Assembly: GCF_004343075.1 (NCBI RefSeq)
Contig: NZ_SLXP01000004.1
Location: 1 to 64,000 of the forward strand
Direction: 5' to 3'
DNA: 64,000 nucleotides
Origin: Rhodovulum marinum
Lineage (GTDB): Bacteria; Pseudomonadota; Alphaproteobacteria; Rhodobacterales; Rhodobacteraceae
The notes under the pieces were generated by a model. It did no database searches. It was not told the origin of the DNA and saw nothing but the letters and a program-made list of their open reading frames with translations. A program made the position numbers and the translations under genes. This document shows, piece after piece, positions 9,450 through 19,713 of this stretch. Each line of letters begins with the position of its first letter. Positions within the stretch are counted from its first letter, which is position 1.

Positions 9450-9559
9450 GCAATCCCCGCGCTTGTCCAAGGGCTTCTGCCCTGCATTCCAGCGCCGACC
9501 CTAGCCGAATTCCGCCCGGTGGAAACCCCGAAACCGGACCTTCCGGTCGAAACGCGGAC

Positions 9560-9582
9560 AGCCCGGCCATCGCGGCCGGGCT
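9560..9582. terminator. Hairpin downstream of the AAA+ ATPase gene
   Basis: A 9-bp perfect stem (AGCCCGGCC pairing with GGCCGGGCT) with a 5-base loop lies 26 bp beyond the stop of the minus-strand ATPase gene. No T-run follows on the minus strand, so intrinsic termination is plausible but not certain. Confidence 0.45.
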
Positions 9583-9608
9583 GCCCCTCATCCACCGGCG
9601 CGGAGAGG

Positions 9609-10919
9609 TCAGTGGATGATTTCCTCTTCGCGCACGAACATGTTGGCCCAGGCGCGGTCGATCAGCGCGGGCGACATCTGGTAGGGGATGCCCTCGAACT
9701 CGCAGATCGCGATCATCTGGTCGATCAGGAACACCGGCTGGTAGTTCGCATAGACATTGTCGATCGTGGGGTATTTTTCCTTCAGCAGGTAGATCAGCGT
9801 GTCCTCGTCGATCGGCATCTTCTTCTTGCGCGCGACCATGGCGAAGATCTTCAGGAAATCCTCCTGGCAGGGGCCGTCGATCTTGATCTTGAAGAAGATC
9901 CGGCGCAGCGCGGCGCGGTCGAAGATCTCGTTCGGGTGGAAGTTGGTCGAGAAGATCACCAGCGTGTCGAACGGCACCTCGAACTTCTCGCCCGATTGCA
10001 GGGCGAGGATGTCCTTCGATTCCTCAAGCGGCACGATCCAGCGGTTGACCAGCGCCTGCGGCGGTTCCGCCTGGCGGCCAAGGTCGTCGACGATGAAGAT
10101 GCCGCCCGTCGATTTCAACTGCAACGGCGCCTGGTAGGTGCGCGCGGTGGGGTTGTAGACCAGATCCAGCATCGACAGCGACAGTTCCCCGCCGGTGATC
10201 ACCGTGGGCCGTTCGCACAGCACGTAGCGCGTGTCGAATCGCCCCGAGGTGCGGCGCAGCGAATTCGGGTCGTCCACCAGTTCCTCGGCTGCCGTGTGCA
10301 CGATCGGGTCGTAGACGGTGATCACCTGGCCGGAATACTCGATGGCGCGGGGGATGTAGATCTTGTCGCCCAGCGCGTCGCGGATACCGTTGGAAATCGA
10401 CGACTTCCCGTTCCCCGGCGGGCCGTACATCAGGATCGACCGGCCCGCGCCGACCGCCGGGCCCAGGTGGTCCAGCAACTCGTCGGGCAGGATCAGGTGG
10501 CCCATCGCACCGGTCAGCTGGTCCCGCGTGATCTGGATGTTGCGGATCGACTGGCGTTTCACCTGTTCGGAGTAGACCTCCAGCGGTACGGGCATCGCGC
10601 CGTAATATTCCGACTGCGACAGCGCATCCAGCGCCCGCGCCTTTCCGCCATCGGTCAGCTGGAACCCCATCTCGCTGCCCGCGCCCGCATGCAGCGTGCC
10701 GGTCGCCTCCAGCAGTTTCTGCTGGCGCGCGACATCGACCAGTTCCTGCGTCACCGGGATCGGCAAGCAGATCGCCTTGGCGATCTCGCTGACCGTGTCG
10801 ACATTCTTGCGAAAGATCGTCTTCAGAAGGATGTCGCGCATCATCACCATCGGCAGGCGCATTTCGGCCAGCGTGCGCGGGGCGGGTGGCGCCATCACCG
10901 CGGAAGTCTGCATATTCAT
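9609..10919 (-). CDS. AAA+ ATPase associated with the Tad pilus locus
   Basis: A 436-residue ATP-binding protein. An N-terminal winged-helix-like region is followed by an AAA+ core with Walker A YGPPGNGKSS (about residue 165-174), Walker B IFIVDDLG and a sensor motif LVIFSTNFHPNE. An arginine-rich RAALRRIFFKIKI follows. The start at 10919 places a CAGGG ribosome-binding site upstream; a second ATG lies two codons further in. It points away from the plus-strand membrane protein next door and stands at the downstream end of the pilus locus. Homologues near tad genes are known in roseobacters, but the substrate is not known. Function in pilus assembly is inferred from position only. Confidence 0.7.
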   Translation of the reverse strand: MNMQTSAVMAPPAPRTLAEMRLPMVMMRDILLKTIFRKNVDTVSEIAKAICLPIPVTQELVDVARQQKLLEATGTLHAGAGSEMGFQLTDGGKARALDALSQSEYYGAMPVPLEVYSEQVKRQSIRNIQITRDQLTGAMGHLILPDELLDHLGPAVGAGRSILMYGPPGNGKSSISNGIRDALGDKIYIPRAIEYSGQVITVYDPIVHTAAEELVDDPNSLRRTSGRFDTRYVLCERPTVITGGELSLSMLDLVYNPTARTYQAPLQLKSTGGIFIVDDLGRQAEPPQALVNRWIVPLEESKDILALQSGEKFEVPFDTLVIFSTNFHPNEIFDRAALRRIFFKIKIDGPCQEDFLKIFAMVARKKKMPIDEDTLIYLLKEKYPTIDNVYANYQPVFLIDQMIAICEFEGIPYQMSPALIDRAWANMFVREEEIIH

Positions 10920-10949
10920 GGAGTTGCCCTGAAACTGCTGCGTTCTCTG

Positions 10950-10972
10950 CCCAAAACTGACCGCATTTTGGG
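10950..10972. promoter_or_regulatory. Inverted repeat in the divergent intergenic region
   Basis: CCCAAAA and TTTTGGG are separated by 9 bases in the 160-bp gap between the minus-strand ATPase and the plus-strand membrane protein. Just beyond, TTGGGGCAA and TTGGGCAA occur as near-direct repeats. The arrangement fits a regulator-binding site controlling one or both divergent genes. Confidence 0.35.
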
Positions 10973-11079
10973 GCAATTCTTGGGCAAGAGGCCGGGGCTT
11001 TTGGGACAATCGCATGAATCGCGCTTGTCCGTTCATGACCCCGGCCGCAAGAGGATGACAGGCAGGACGAGGGCAGGGG

Positions 11080-12702
11080 ATGACACGATCCGATCCGTTC
11101 ACGCTTGCGGCGCTGATGGCCGCGATCCTGGGGGCGGCGACCTGGGCGGGGCTGGCCAAGGGCGGGCTTTACCCCGTCTGGCAAGAGGGCGACATGCTGC
11201 ACATGGTGCAGATCGTGCTGCGCCAGGCCGCGGGCGAATGGCCCCATCTGGATTTCATGACGCCGCTGGGCGTTCTGGCCTACGCACCGATCGCGCTGTT
11301 CGTGCGGCTTGGCTATCCGCTGGCGGATGCCTTCGTGCTGGGCCAGGCGTTGGTCGGGGCCGTTCTGGCGCCCGCGGCCTGGTGGGCCGGCGTCAGCCGC
11401 CTGCCGCGCGGCTGGGCGCATCTTTTCGGCGCGGGGGTCATGGTGCTGGCCATCGCGCTGGTGCCGGCCACGTCCGATCCCGATATCTCGCTGTCGATGA
11501 ACTACAATCGCTGGGCCTGGGCGATCCTCTTCATCGTGCTGGTCCTGGCGGTGCTGCCCGCGCGCCGCACCGGGCCGCGGGCGCGGCTGGCCGACGGGCT
11601 GGTGATCGGGCTGGGGCTGGGGGCGCTTGCGCTGATCAAGGTGACCTATTTTCTTGCGGCGGCCCCTGTTGCCGCGCTGGCCTTTCTCCTTGCGCGGGAT
11701 CGGCGCGGCGGGCTGGCGGCGCTGGGCGCGGGCGGGGCGGTCGCGCTGGCGGTGACGGCCGCGGCGGGGCCTGCCCTGTGGCCGGCCTATCTGGGCGATC
11801 TGCTCGGCGTGGCGGGAACCGACATCCGCGCCCATCCCAGCGGCAGCCTGCTGGACGTGGTGGGGGGCACCACGGCCCGGATCGGCAGCCTGCTTTTCCT
11901 GGCCACGGTCATCCTGGCACGGCGCGCCGGGCGCGACCGCGCTGGCCTGTTGCTGCTGGCGACGGCGCCGGGGCTGGCCTACGTGACCTTCCAGAATTAT
12001 GGCAACGATCCGGTCTGGCTGTTCTTTCTCGGCCTTGCCGCCCTGGCGCTGCGTCCTGCGTCAGGGCCGGGCGAGGCGGGGGCCAGCCAGGGGCTGACGG
12101 TGGCAGGCGGGGCCGCGTTGCTGCTGGTCGCGCCGATCTTCATGGCGATGGCCGAAAGCCCGTTGCGCAACTATGCCGCCTCGCAGGCGGGCACCGTCGC
12201 CGCATTGCCGGGCGATGCGGGTATCTGGATGCCCGAGGCCCGCGTGGGTCATGTTCAGACCCGTATCAGCCGTTCGATGAGCGCGGGCCATGCCTGGTGG
12301 CAGCCGCGCCTGCTGCCCGAGGCCACGCTGCTGTCGGGCGAGCCGTTGGAAAACTGCCGCCTGATCAGCGGGCTGGTCGGCTGGTTCCGCGCGGTGGCCC
12401 AAGATATCGACGATGCGGGGCTGGGCGGCCGGCCGGTTCTGGTGGCCGACATGTTAAGCGCCTATTGGCTCTACGGCGGGCCGGCGCCGCTACCCGGCGG
12501 GGCGCCCTGGTATTACGGCGGGTTGCCCGGGGTGCAGGGGGCGGACCTGGTGCTGGTGCCGCAATGCGCCACGCGGCCCGATGTGCGCGACCGCGTTCTG
12601 CGCGAGTTGGACGAGGCGGGCCATGCCCTGGCCGAACTGCGCCGCACGCCCGATTACGTGCTGCTGGCGATCAGCCCCAGCGTCCCCGACAGCGCAAGGT
12701 AG
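11080..12702 (+). CDS. Polytopic membrane protein, putative GT-C-type glycosyltransferase
   Basis: A 540-residue protein with about ten hydrophobic segments. The first periplasmic loop reads QEGDMLHMVQIVLRQAAG then EWPHLDFMTPLGVLAYAP; an acidic loop followed by a G-x-P-x-x-DF-x-x-P pattern is typical of GT-C enzymes that use polyprenyl-phosphate sugars. The C-terminal third (about 370-540) is soluble and probably periplasmic. It is the only plus-strand gene inside the pilus locus, and its 3' end overlaps the end of cpaA by 49 bp. I do not recognise a named family. A pilin- or envelope-glycosylating enzyme is my inference; an uncharacterised membrane protein of other function remains possible. 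Confidence 0.6.
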   Translation: MTRSDPFTLAALMAAILGAATWAGLAKGGLYPVWQEGDMLHMVQIVLRQAAGEWPHLDFMTPLGVLAYAPIALFVRLGYPLADAFVLGQALVGAVLAPAAWWAGVSRLPRGWAHLFGAGVMVLAIALVPATSDPDISLSMNYNRWAWAILFIVLVLAVLPARRTGPRARLADGLVIGLGLGALALIKVTYFLAAAPVAALAFLLARDRRGGLAALGAGGAVALAVTAAAGPALWPAYLGDLLGVAGTDIRAHPSGSLLDVVGGTTARIGSLLFLATVILARRAGRDRAGLLLLATAPGLAYVTFQNYGNDPVWLFFLGLAALALRPASGPGEAGASQGLTVAGGAALLLVAPIFMAMAESPLRNYAASQAGTVAALPGDAGIWMPEARVGHVQTRISRSMSAGHAWWQPRLLPEATLLSGEPLENCRLISGLVGWFRAVAQDIDDAGLGGRPVLVADMLSAYWLYGGPAPLPGGAPWYYGGLPGVQGADLVLVPQCATRPDVRDRVLRELDEAGHALAELRRTPDYVLLAISPSVPDSAR

Positions 12703-13277
12703 AAGATCAACGCCCCGGCCAGTGCCAGGCCCATCGGGAAATCGCGCCGTTCCCAGCTTTCCCAGTCGGGCAGGGCGCGCCGCACGGCCCCGATCCGCCG
12801 CACCATCCGGTGCGTGACCAAGGCCGACAGCGTCACCGCGGCGAAAAGCGCCAGGAAACTGCCGGTGTCGGGCAACGCCACGAAGGGCGCCATCGCGGCC
12901 GCGAACTTGGCATCGCCCGCGCCGACCATGCCGAAGGTGCTCATCAGGAACCCGATCACCAGCACCACGCCCAGATGCGCCCAGCGCCAGGCCCACGCCT
13001 CCAGCGGCAGCGCGATCAGGCCCACCACCGCAAAGACCCCGACCAGGGCGAACACCGCCTTGTTCGGGATCTTCATGGTTTTCATGTCGCTCCACGCGAC
13101 CCAGATCGCGACCGGCAGGGCAAAGGGCAGGAACACGAACGCCGCCGGCAGCGACAGCCGCGCCAGCCCCGTCGCGGCAAGTGCGGCCAGCCCCGCCAGA
13201 AGGGCAGGCGCCACAAGAACAAGCAGCGGGCGCCGCGGCCGGCGGTCGGATCCTGCGGAAGGATCGGTCTGGTTCAT
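12654..13277 (-). CDS. cpaA: Prepilin peptidase CpaA/TadV (A24 family)
   Basis: A 207-residue inner-membrane aspartic protease that would cleave the Flp prepilin leader. The two catalytic aspartates are visible: D64 in SDMKTMKIPN and D122 in FGMVGAGDAKF (the GxGD motif). Six or so hydrophobic segments surround them. The start at 13277 has GGAGA upstream; the longer open frame would add an unlikely arginine-rich head. It is the last gene of the minus-strand pilus operon and its 3' end overlaps the convergent membrane protein gene by 49 bp. Confidence 0.9.
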   Translation of the reverse strand: MNQTDPSAGSDRRPRRPLLVLVAPALLAGLAALAATGLARLSLPAAFVFLPFALPVAIWVAWSDMKTMKIPNKAVFALVGVFAVVGLIALPLEAWAWRWAHLGVVLVIGFLMSTFGMVGAGDAKFAAAMAPFVALPDTGSFLALFAAVTLSALVTHRMVRRIGAVRRALPDWESWERRDFPMGLALAGALIFYLALSGTLGLIASST

Positions 13278-13380
13278 GGCTGTCTCCGGGGGCGAAACAG
13301 AAACGACATTCACAAGGATTGCGGCGAAATCCGGCACCGATAAGGCGGCCCGGCGGCGGTCGAGGGGCCTTGCCGCCCGC

Positions 13381-14232
13381 TCAGCCCCGCGCCTCCAGCG
13401 CCTTGAGCGCGCGCACCGCAGGGTCGAAATGCTGCGGATGGGTGTCGATCGCGTCCTGCAACAGGCCCTTGCCGATGCTGACATCGCCCTGCTTGATCGC
13501 GGTCAGCGCCAGCGTGTGATACAGTTGCGCACGCTCGGTCGGCGTCATCTGGATCACCGGCAGGTCGTAATTGCGCTGTGCGCCGCGGGCCAGCACCAGG
13601 TTGTTCTTGGCGGTGAACAGGCCGGGATCATATGTGATCGCCTCGGTGAACAGCCGCTCGGCGCCCTTGTAATCGCCGCGCGTCAGCTTGGAATAGCCCC
13701 AGTTGTTGAACACGCCCGAGGGCTTGGTCGTCAGCCCGGCGGCCGTGTCGTAGAAACTGTCGGCCTTGGCCCATTCCTTGTTGGCATCGGCCACCATCGC
13801 CTCCAGCCGGTAGCGCCGGTAGGTTTCATAGGTGGGCGGGATCGCGTCCAGAACACCTTCGGCCTTGTCCCATTCCCCGACCCGGATCAGCGCATCGGCA
13901 TAGTCGACCCGGTCCTCGTGGGTGGCCTCGGGGTGGTCGGCCACGCGGGCCCAGGCGCTCGCGGCCTCGGTGTTGCGCTTGGCGCGGATCAGCGACTTGG
14001 CCAGCCCGCGCTGAAAGCTGATCTTCTCGGGCTGCTGGTCCAGGTTGCGGCGGAAATAGGCGACCGCCTCGTCGGGGTCGGCCACCGTCATCATGATGTC
14101 GTTGAGGTTGCTCTCGTCGGTCGAGATCACGTCCTGGACGGCGCGTTCGACCTCGGCCTCGCCGGCGCGCTGGCAGCCCGACAGGGCAAGCGCACTGATG
14201 ACGCAGATCGGGATAAGGGATAGGTGGCGCAT
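13381..14232 (-). CDS. tadD: TPR lipoprotein, TadD-like
   Basis: A 283-residue lipoprotein with lipobox ALSGC near residue 20 and several tetratricopeptide repeats (for example FNNWGYSKLTRGDYKGAERL followed by FTEAITYDPG). TadD proteins are outer-membrane-linked factors needed for pilus assembly. The ATG at 14232 follows AGGACGCAGGA and gives a normal signal peptide; a GTG at 14265 is possible. It follows a second tadD-like gene by 29 bp. Confidence 0.85.
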   Translation of the reverse strand: MRHLSLIPICVISALALSGCQRAGEAEVERAVQDVISTDESNLNDIMMTVADPDEAVAYFRRNLDQQPEKISFQRGLAKSLIRAKRNTEAASAWARVADHPEATHEDRVDYADALIRVGEWDKAEGVLDAIPPTYETYRRYRLEAMVADANKEWAKADSFYDTAAGLTTKPSGVFNNWGYSKLTRGDYKGAERLFTEAITYDPGLFTAKNNLVLARGAQRNYDLPVIQMTPTERAQLYHTLALTAIKQGDVSIGKGLLQDAIDTHPQHFDPAVRALKALEARG

Positions 14233-14261
14233 GAAATCCTGCGTCCTCTGCTGCTCTGGCC

Positions 14262-14864
14262 TCACGGCGTGGCGAGCAGCAGGTACCGGTCGCTGCCGCG
14301 CCTCACCAGTTCGAAATCGTTTTTATTGGGCTCAGCATAGGCGGTATCGCCGGTTTTTGCGATAGCCAGCAAAAGATTTTGCCGGATGTCGTCCGAATGG
14401 CCACTATCCAGCGCGAACGCGGTTTCGAAGACACGCCGTGCCTCGCCGACCTCGCCCTTCTCCATCAGGACTACGCCCAGGTTGTTCCAGGCCGGCACGA
14501 AGCGGTCATCCTGGTCCAGCGCGCGGCGCAGCTGGGTCTCGGCCTGGCCCAGCCGGCCCAGGCGCAGGTTGGCCGAACCCACCGCCGACAGTACGTCGGC
14601 GGTCATCCCCTGGTCGGCCGCGGCACGGTAATAGGCCTTCAGGGCCAGTTCGTATTCGCCCGCCGCCATCAGCCGGTGCCCGACGATCAGCCCGTCGACG
14701 GCCTCGGTGATCTCGGGCGTGCCGGGGGGCGGCGGCAGGCCCTGGTAGCCGGGACCAAGCCCCCCCGACGGCTGGCAGGCGGCCAGCGCGATCATCGCGG
14801 CCACGATCGGGCCGCGTACCCGGATGTCAGAAGCTCGAAGTCGATAGCGTGTTGTAGATGGCAT
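14262..14864 (-). CDS. TPR lipoprotein, second TadD-like protein
   Basis: A 200-residue lipoprotein with lipobox ALAAC around residue 30 and about three TPR units (EYELALKAYYRAAADQGM, GQAETQLRRALDQDDRFVPA, GEARRVFETAFALDSGH). It is a shorter relative of the next gene. The start at 14864 overlaps the end of tadC by 38 bp; no later start leaves a workable signal peptide. Having two tadD paralogues in tandem is common in this order. Confidence 0.83.
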   Translation of the reverse strand: MPSTTRYRLRASDIRVRGPIVAAMIALAACQPSGGLGPGYQGLPPPPGTPEITEAVDGLIVGHRLMAAGEYELALKAYYRAAADQGMTADVLSAVGSANLRLGRLGQAETQLRRALDQDDRFVPAWNNLGVVLMEKGEVGEARRVFETAFALDSGHSDDIRQNLLLAIAKTGDTAYAEPNKNDFELVRRGSDRYLLLATP

Positions 14865-15816
14865 AAACCGAGGGGCCGATCAGGATGATGAGCAGCGGCG
14901 GAACCGTGAACATCATCGTGCCCAGTGTCAGCTTGGTCGGCAAGACGTTTGCCTTCTCTTCGGCGCGCATCACGCGTTTGTCGCGCATCTCTGCCGAGAA
15001 CACCCGCAGCGCCTCGGCGATCGAGGTGCCGAAGGTGGCCGACTGGATCAGCACGGTGACGAAGGACGAGATGTCGGTGACGCCGCAGCGTTCGGACATG
15101 TCCTTGAGCACCTGCACCTTGTCCTTGCCGGCCTTCATTTCCTGGGCGACGGTCTCGTATTCCTCGGCCAGATCGGGAAAGCCCGCGCGCATTTCCTTGG
15201 CCACCCGGATGATCGACTGGTCCAGTGACTGGCCCGCCTCGACGCAGACCAGCATCATGTCCAGCGAGTCCGGGAAGCCGTTGGTGATTTCCTGCTGGCG
15301 CGTCTGCAGCCGGCGTTCGACCCAGTATTTCGGCAGGTAATACCCGACGGCGCCGGGGATGATCACGCTCAACAGCATGTTGGTCGTGCTGATCTCGGCA
15401 CTGGCGCTTTTGACGACGGTATAGAACACGCCCAGGATCAGCAGCCCGATGCCCAGCGCGAGCTGGGCGAAATGGAACGTCCGCACCGAGGATTTGTGCC
15501 GGTAGCCCGCCTGCATCAGCTTCAGCCGGATCGCCGAGAATTCCTCCTCGTTCTGCGGTTCGAGAAAGTTCGAGAACCGCTCCAGCTTGTCCGCGCGCGA
15601 GGTGGGCCGCAGCGAGGTGGCGGGGTCGCGGCTGCCGGCGGCCTTCATCTCGCGGGTTTCGCGCTTGAGCTTGTCCAGCGGATCGACACGCTTTTTCAGC
15701 AGGGCCGGCAGGGTCAGGGCAATCATCAACAGCCCGAGCGCGCCCAGCGCGTAAAGCGGCCCCAACTCGCCGAAGCGGTCGGTCAGGGCGCTGTTGATCG
15801 TGGCGATGATGTCCAT
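14827..15816 (-). CDS. tadC: Flp pilus platform protein TadC
   Basis: A 329-residue inner-membrane protein with a type II secretion F-domain (about 175-310: FPDSLDMMLVCVEAGQSLDQ, then TFGTSIAEALRVFSAEMRDKR). Hydrophobic segments lie near 20-40, 115-160 and at the C-terminus. It forms the assembly platform together with TadB, encoded 12 bp upstream. Confidence 0.93.
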   Translation of the reverse strand: MDIIATINSALTDRFGELGPLYALGALGLLMIALTLPALLKKRVDPLDKLKRETREMKAAGSRDPATSLRPTSRADKLERFSNFLEPQNEEEFSAIRLKLMQAGYRHKSSVRTFHFAQLALGIGLLILGVFYTVVKSASAEISTTNMLLSVIIPGAVGYYLPKYWVERRLQTRQQEITNGFPDSLDMMLVCVEAGQSLDQSIIRVAKEMRAGFPDLAEEYETVAQEMKAGKDKVQVLKDMSERCGVTDISSFVTVLIQSATFGTSIAEALRVFSAEMRDKRVMRAEEKANVLPTKLTLGTMMFTVPPLLIILIGPSVYAIYNTLSTSSF

Positions 15817-15828
15817 GGGGTCGGCTCC

Positions 15829-16797
15829 TCAGACCTTGATGTTGACCATGATCCGCATGAAGATCACGTTCACGACCAGAAACACGCCGACGGCGATCGC
15901 CGCGGGGATGAAGGCGGCGGTTTCCTTCACCTCGTCGTAATAGTCGGGTTTCAGAACCGAGATCATGAGGATCGCGGCGATGGGAAAGCCCGACAGGAAC
16001 ATGCCCGACCATTTCGCTTCCGCGGTGATCGCCTTGACCCGGCGGAACAGCTTGAAGCGCGAGCGGATGACCTTGGCCAGGCCGTCCAGAACCTCGGCCA
16101 GGTTGCCGCCCGATTGCTGCTGGATCGTCACCGCGACCGCGAGAAAGCGCAAATCCTGCATGTCGCAGCGTTCGGCCAGGTCCTTCAGCGCCTCGCCGAC
16201 GTCGCGGCCATAGGCGGCCTCGTCGGCGATGATGCCGAACTCGGACCCCAGCGGGTCGGGCACCTCTTTCGCCACGATGTTGATCGCCGAAACGAAGGGA
16301 TGCCCCACCCGCAGGCTGCGCACCATCAGTTCGACCGCGTCGGGCAGCTGTTCCTCGATCAGGCCAAGGCGTTTCTTGGCCTTCTTGTTGACCCAGACAT
16401 AGACCCCGCCCACGCCCATCGCCACGGCGACCAGCGCACGCACCGGCAGCGCCGCGGCGGTGCCCACGGTCAGCCCCAGGAAGGCGACGGCGGCCAAGAG
16501 CGCCATGATCATGATCAGCTGGTTCGGCGTGAAGGCGATGTTGGCCTTTTGCGCCTTGTCCGCCAGCAGCGCATAGAGCGGGATGCCGCGGGCGTTCATG
16601 TGCTGGTGCATCTCCTTGCGGAGCTGTTCCAGCACCTGCTCGCGCGAGGTGCCCTTTTCCAGCATTTCCAGCCGGCGATTGACCTTGGCGTTCAGGCTGA
16701 TCGACTTGCCGAAGACCGTCAGGTACAGGCCCTCGACAAGCGCCAGCACCGAGACGAAGATCAGGCCGTAGATGATTGGTTCCGCGCTGATCTGCAT
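15829..16797 (-). CDS. tadB: Flp pilus platform protein TadB
   Basis: A 322-residue inner-membrane protein with the F-domain pattern LPDAVELMVRSLRVGHPFVS and QQQSGGNLAEVLDGLAKVIR. Membrane segments occur near residues 5-25, 95-135 and 265-320. It follows cpaF by three bases and precedes tadC by twelve, so the motor and platform genes form one transcription unit. Confidence 0.93.
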   Translation of the reverse strand: MQISAEPIIYGLIFVSVLALVEGLYLTVFGKSISLNAKVNRRLEMLEKGTSREQVLEQLRKEMHQHMNARGIPLYALLADKAQKANIAFTPNQLIMIMALLAAVAFLGLTVGTAAALPVRALVAVAMGVGGVYVWVNKKAKKRLGLIEEQLPDAVELMVRSLRVGHPFVSAINIVAKEVPDPLGSEFGIIADEAAYGRDVGEALKDLAERCDMQDLRFLAVAVTIQQQSGGNLAEVLDGLAKVIRSRFKLFRRVKAITAEAKWSGMFLSGFPIAAILMISVLKPDYYDEVKETAAFIPAAIAVGVFLVVNVIFMRIMVNIKV

Positions 16798-16800
16798 CGC

Positions 16801-18225
<1,425 letters not shown>

Positions 18226-18244
18226 GGGGCCTACCGTTCCTTCG

Positions 18245-19498
18245 TCATGCCTCGGCCGCGGCCGGCATCTGGCCGAGTTCGAACAGCGAGGTCGCGAGTT
18301 TCTGGATTTCCTTGCGCAGCGGTGCCTTGGCCGCGGTTTCGGACAGCGGCAGGCCGTGATCGCCCGCCTCCGATACCACCTTGCCGCCATCGGGCAGCTG
18401 GATCTCGATGTCGATATCCAGGCTTTCGGCCATCCGCTTTACCCGGCTCTTGCCCGACAGGTCCGCGAATTTCGGCGCCCTGTTCATCGCGTAGCGCAGC
18501 CGTTCATGCGGCAGGTCCTCGGATTTCAGCGCCCGGATCACCCGCAGCGCGTTCTGGGCGGACCGCATGTCCAGTTCGAGCAGGGCGAAATACACATGCG
18601 CCTGGCTCAGCACCGTTTCGGTCCATTGAACCAGTGTCGTGGGCATGTCGATGACGACGAATTCGAATTGCGAGCGCGCCATGTCGATCAGCGTGCGCAC
18701 GTCCTCGGGGGTGACCAGGTCCAGCGGGATGATGTCGGCAGGCGCCGTCAGCACGTGCAGATCGTCGTTATAGCTTTGCAGCGCCTGCATGAAATTCTCG
18801 CTGTCCAGCGAGGACAGGTCGGACAGCAGTTCGAACACCACGTCCTTGCGCGGCAGGTCCAGGTAGGTCGAGACTGACCCGAATTGCAGGTCGAGATCGA
18901 GAAGGCAGACCCGGCTGTTGGTGCCCTTGGCGGCCTGTGCCAGTTCCCAGGCCAGGTTGACCGCGAAGGTCGAGGCGCCGACCCCGCCGGCCAGGCCGTG
19001 CACCGGCAGAACGACGCCATCGCGGTTCGAGGCCGAGACCGCGGGGGCGGGCTGGCCGTCGGGGCCCCGGGCAAGACCGGCCGCCGGATCGGGGCGGCGC
19101 ACCCTCTCGATCGCCTCGTGCAGCGCCTTTTCGGGCAGGGGGTAGGGAACGAAATCATCGGCGCCCACGCGCATCAGCTGGTGCAGCGCGATCGGGCTCA
19201 GTTCCTCGGCGATGACGATGACCTTGATGCCGCGTTTCTTGGCGTTGCGGACGATTTCGCCGATGAACGCGATGTTTTCCTCGTCCTGGTCATCGACGGC
19301 GACCGCGATGAATTCCAGCGACCGCGCATCGGGCTGTTCGAAAAAGCTGTTGGCATCCGGAAAGGCGAGATCGCCCCAGCTTTCCCCCAGTTCCGTTTCC
19401 ATGTCCTCGATCAGCAGATCGAAGTTCTGAATGTCCCGGGACACCGTGCAGGCGATCACCGGGGCCGGATCGGAATGCAAAGCCGCCGTACTCGTCAT
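18245..19498 (-). CDS. cpaE: Pilus localisation protein CpaE/TadZ
   Basis: A 417-residue protein of the ParA/MinD superfamily. Residues about 10-140 form an atypical receiver domain (VADDFVPYPLPEKALHEAI-like end), and about 165-417 form the ATPase domain. The P-loop reads GLAGGVGASTFAVNLAWELA: the lysines of a standard deviant Walker A (KGGxGKT) are missing, as reported for TadZ proteins with weakened ATPase activity. CpaE places the pilus machinery at the pole. The start at 19498 has an ideal AAGGAGGGAA ribosome-binding site. Confidence 0.92.
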   Translation of the reverse strand: MTSTAALHSDPAPVIACTVSRDIQNFDLLIEDMETELGESWGDLAFPDANSFFEQPDARSLEFIAVAVDDQDEENIAFIGEIVRNAKKRGIKVIVIAEELSPIALHQLMRVGADDFVPYPLPEKALHEAIERVRRPDPAAGLARGPDGQPAPAVSASNRDGVVLPVHGLAGGVGASTFAVNLAWELAQAAKGTNSRVCLLDLDLQFGSVSTYLDLPRKDVVFELLSDLSSLDSENFMQALQSYNDDLHVLTAPADIIPLDLVTPEDVRTLIDMARSQFEFVVIDMPTTLVQWTETVLSQAHVYFALLELDMRSAQNALRVIRALKSEDLPHERLRYAMNRAPKFADLSGKSRVKRMAESLDIDIEIQLPDGGKVVSEAGDHGLPLSETAAKAPLRKEIQKLATSLFELGQMPAAAEA

Positions 19499-19667
19499 CT
19501 TGTCCACTTCCCTCCTTGCGGGCAGGCGATGGGCCTTCTGGCCGCGTTCCGAACCCGCCCGCGCCCGACTCGCCGCCGGGCGCACTGCTCTCAAAGAAGG
19601 AATGTGAAGGCCAATCTGGGCAACATTACGGCCCAAAAGCCGAAATTGTTGGAATTCCGGCCGTCTC

Positions 19668-19697
19668 GCGCCCCGGTGGTTGGCCGAACCGGGGCGC
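19668..19697. terminator. Hairpin between the OmpA-like gene and cpaE
   Basis: A 10-bp stem (GCGCCCCGGT pairing with ACCGGGGCGC) with a 10-base loop begins 17 bp after the stop of the minus-strand OmpA-like gene. It has no T-run. It could attenuate readthrough and so separate cpaC-ompA expression from cpaE onward. Confidence 0.4.
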
Positions 19698-19713
19698 CAA
19701 GGGGGCGGGGCAC

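Noticed and set aside
11080-12702. The GT-C-like protein as a missing TadG/TadE pilus protein.
   Set aside because: TadE/F/G have one N-terminal membrane segment, while this protein has about ten.
8325-13343. A 1672-codon open frame on the plus strand.
   Set aside because: It runs across the dipeptidase, ATPase, GT-C-like and cpaA genes in the wrong frame or strand and shows no domain.
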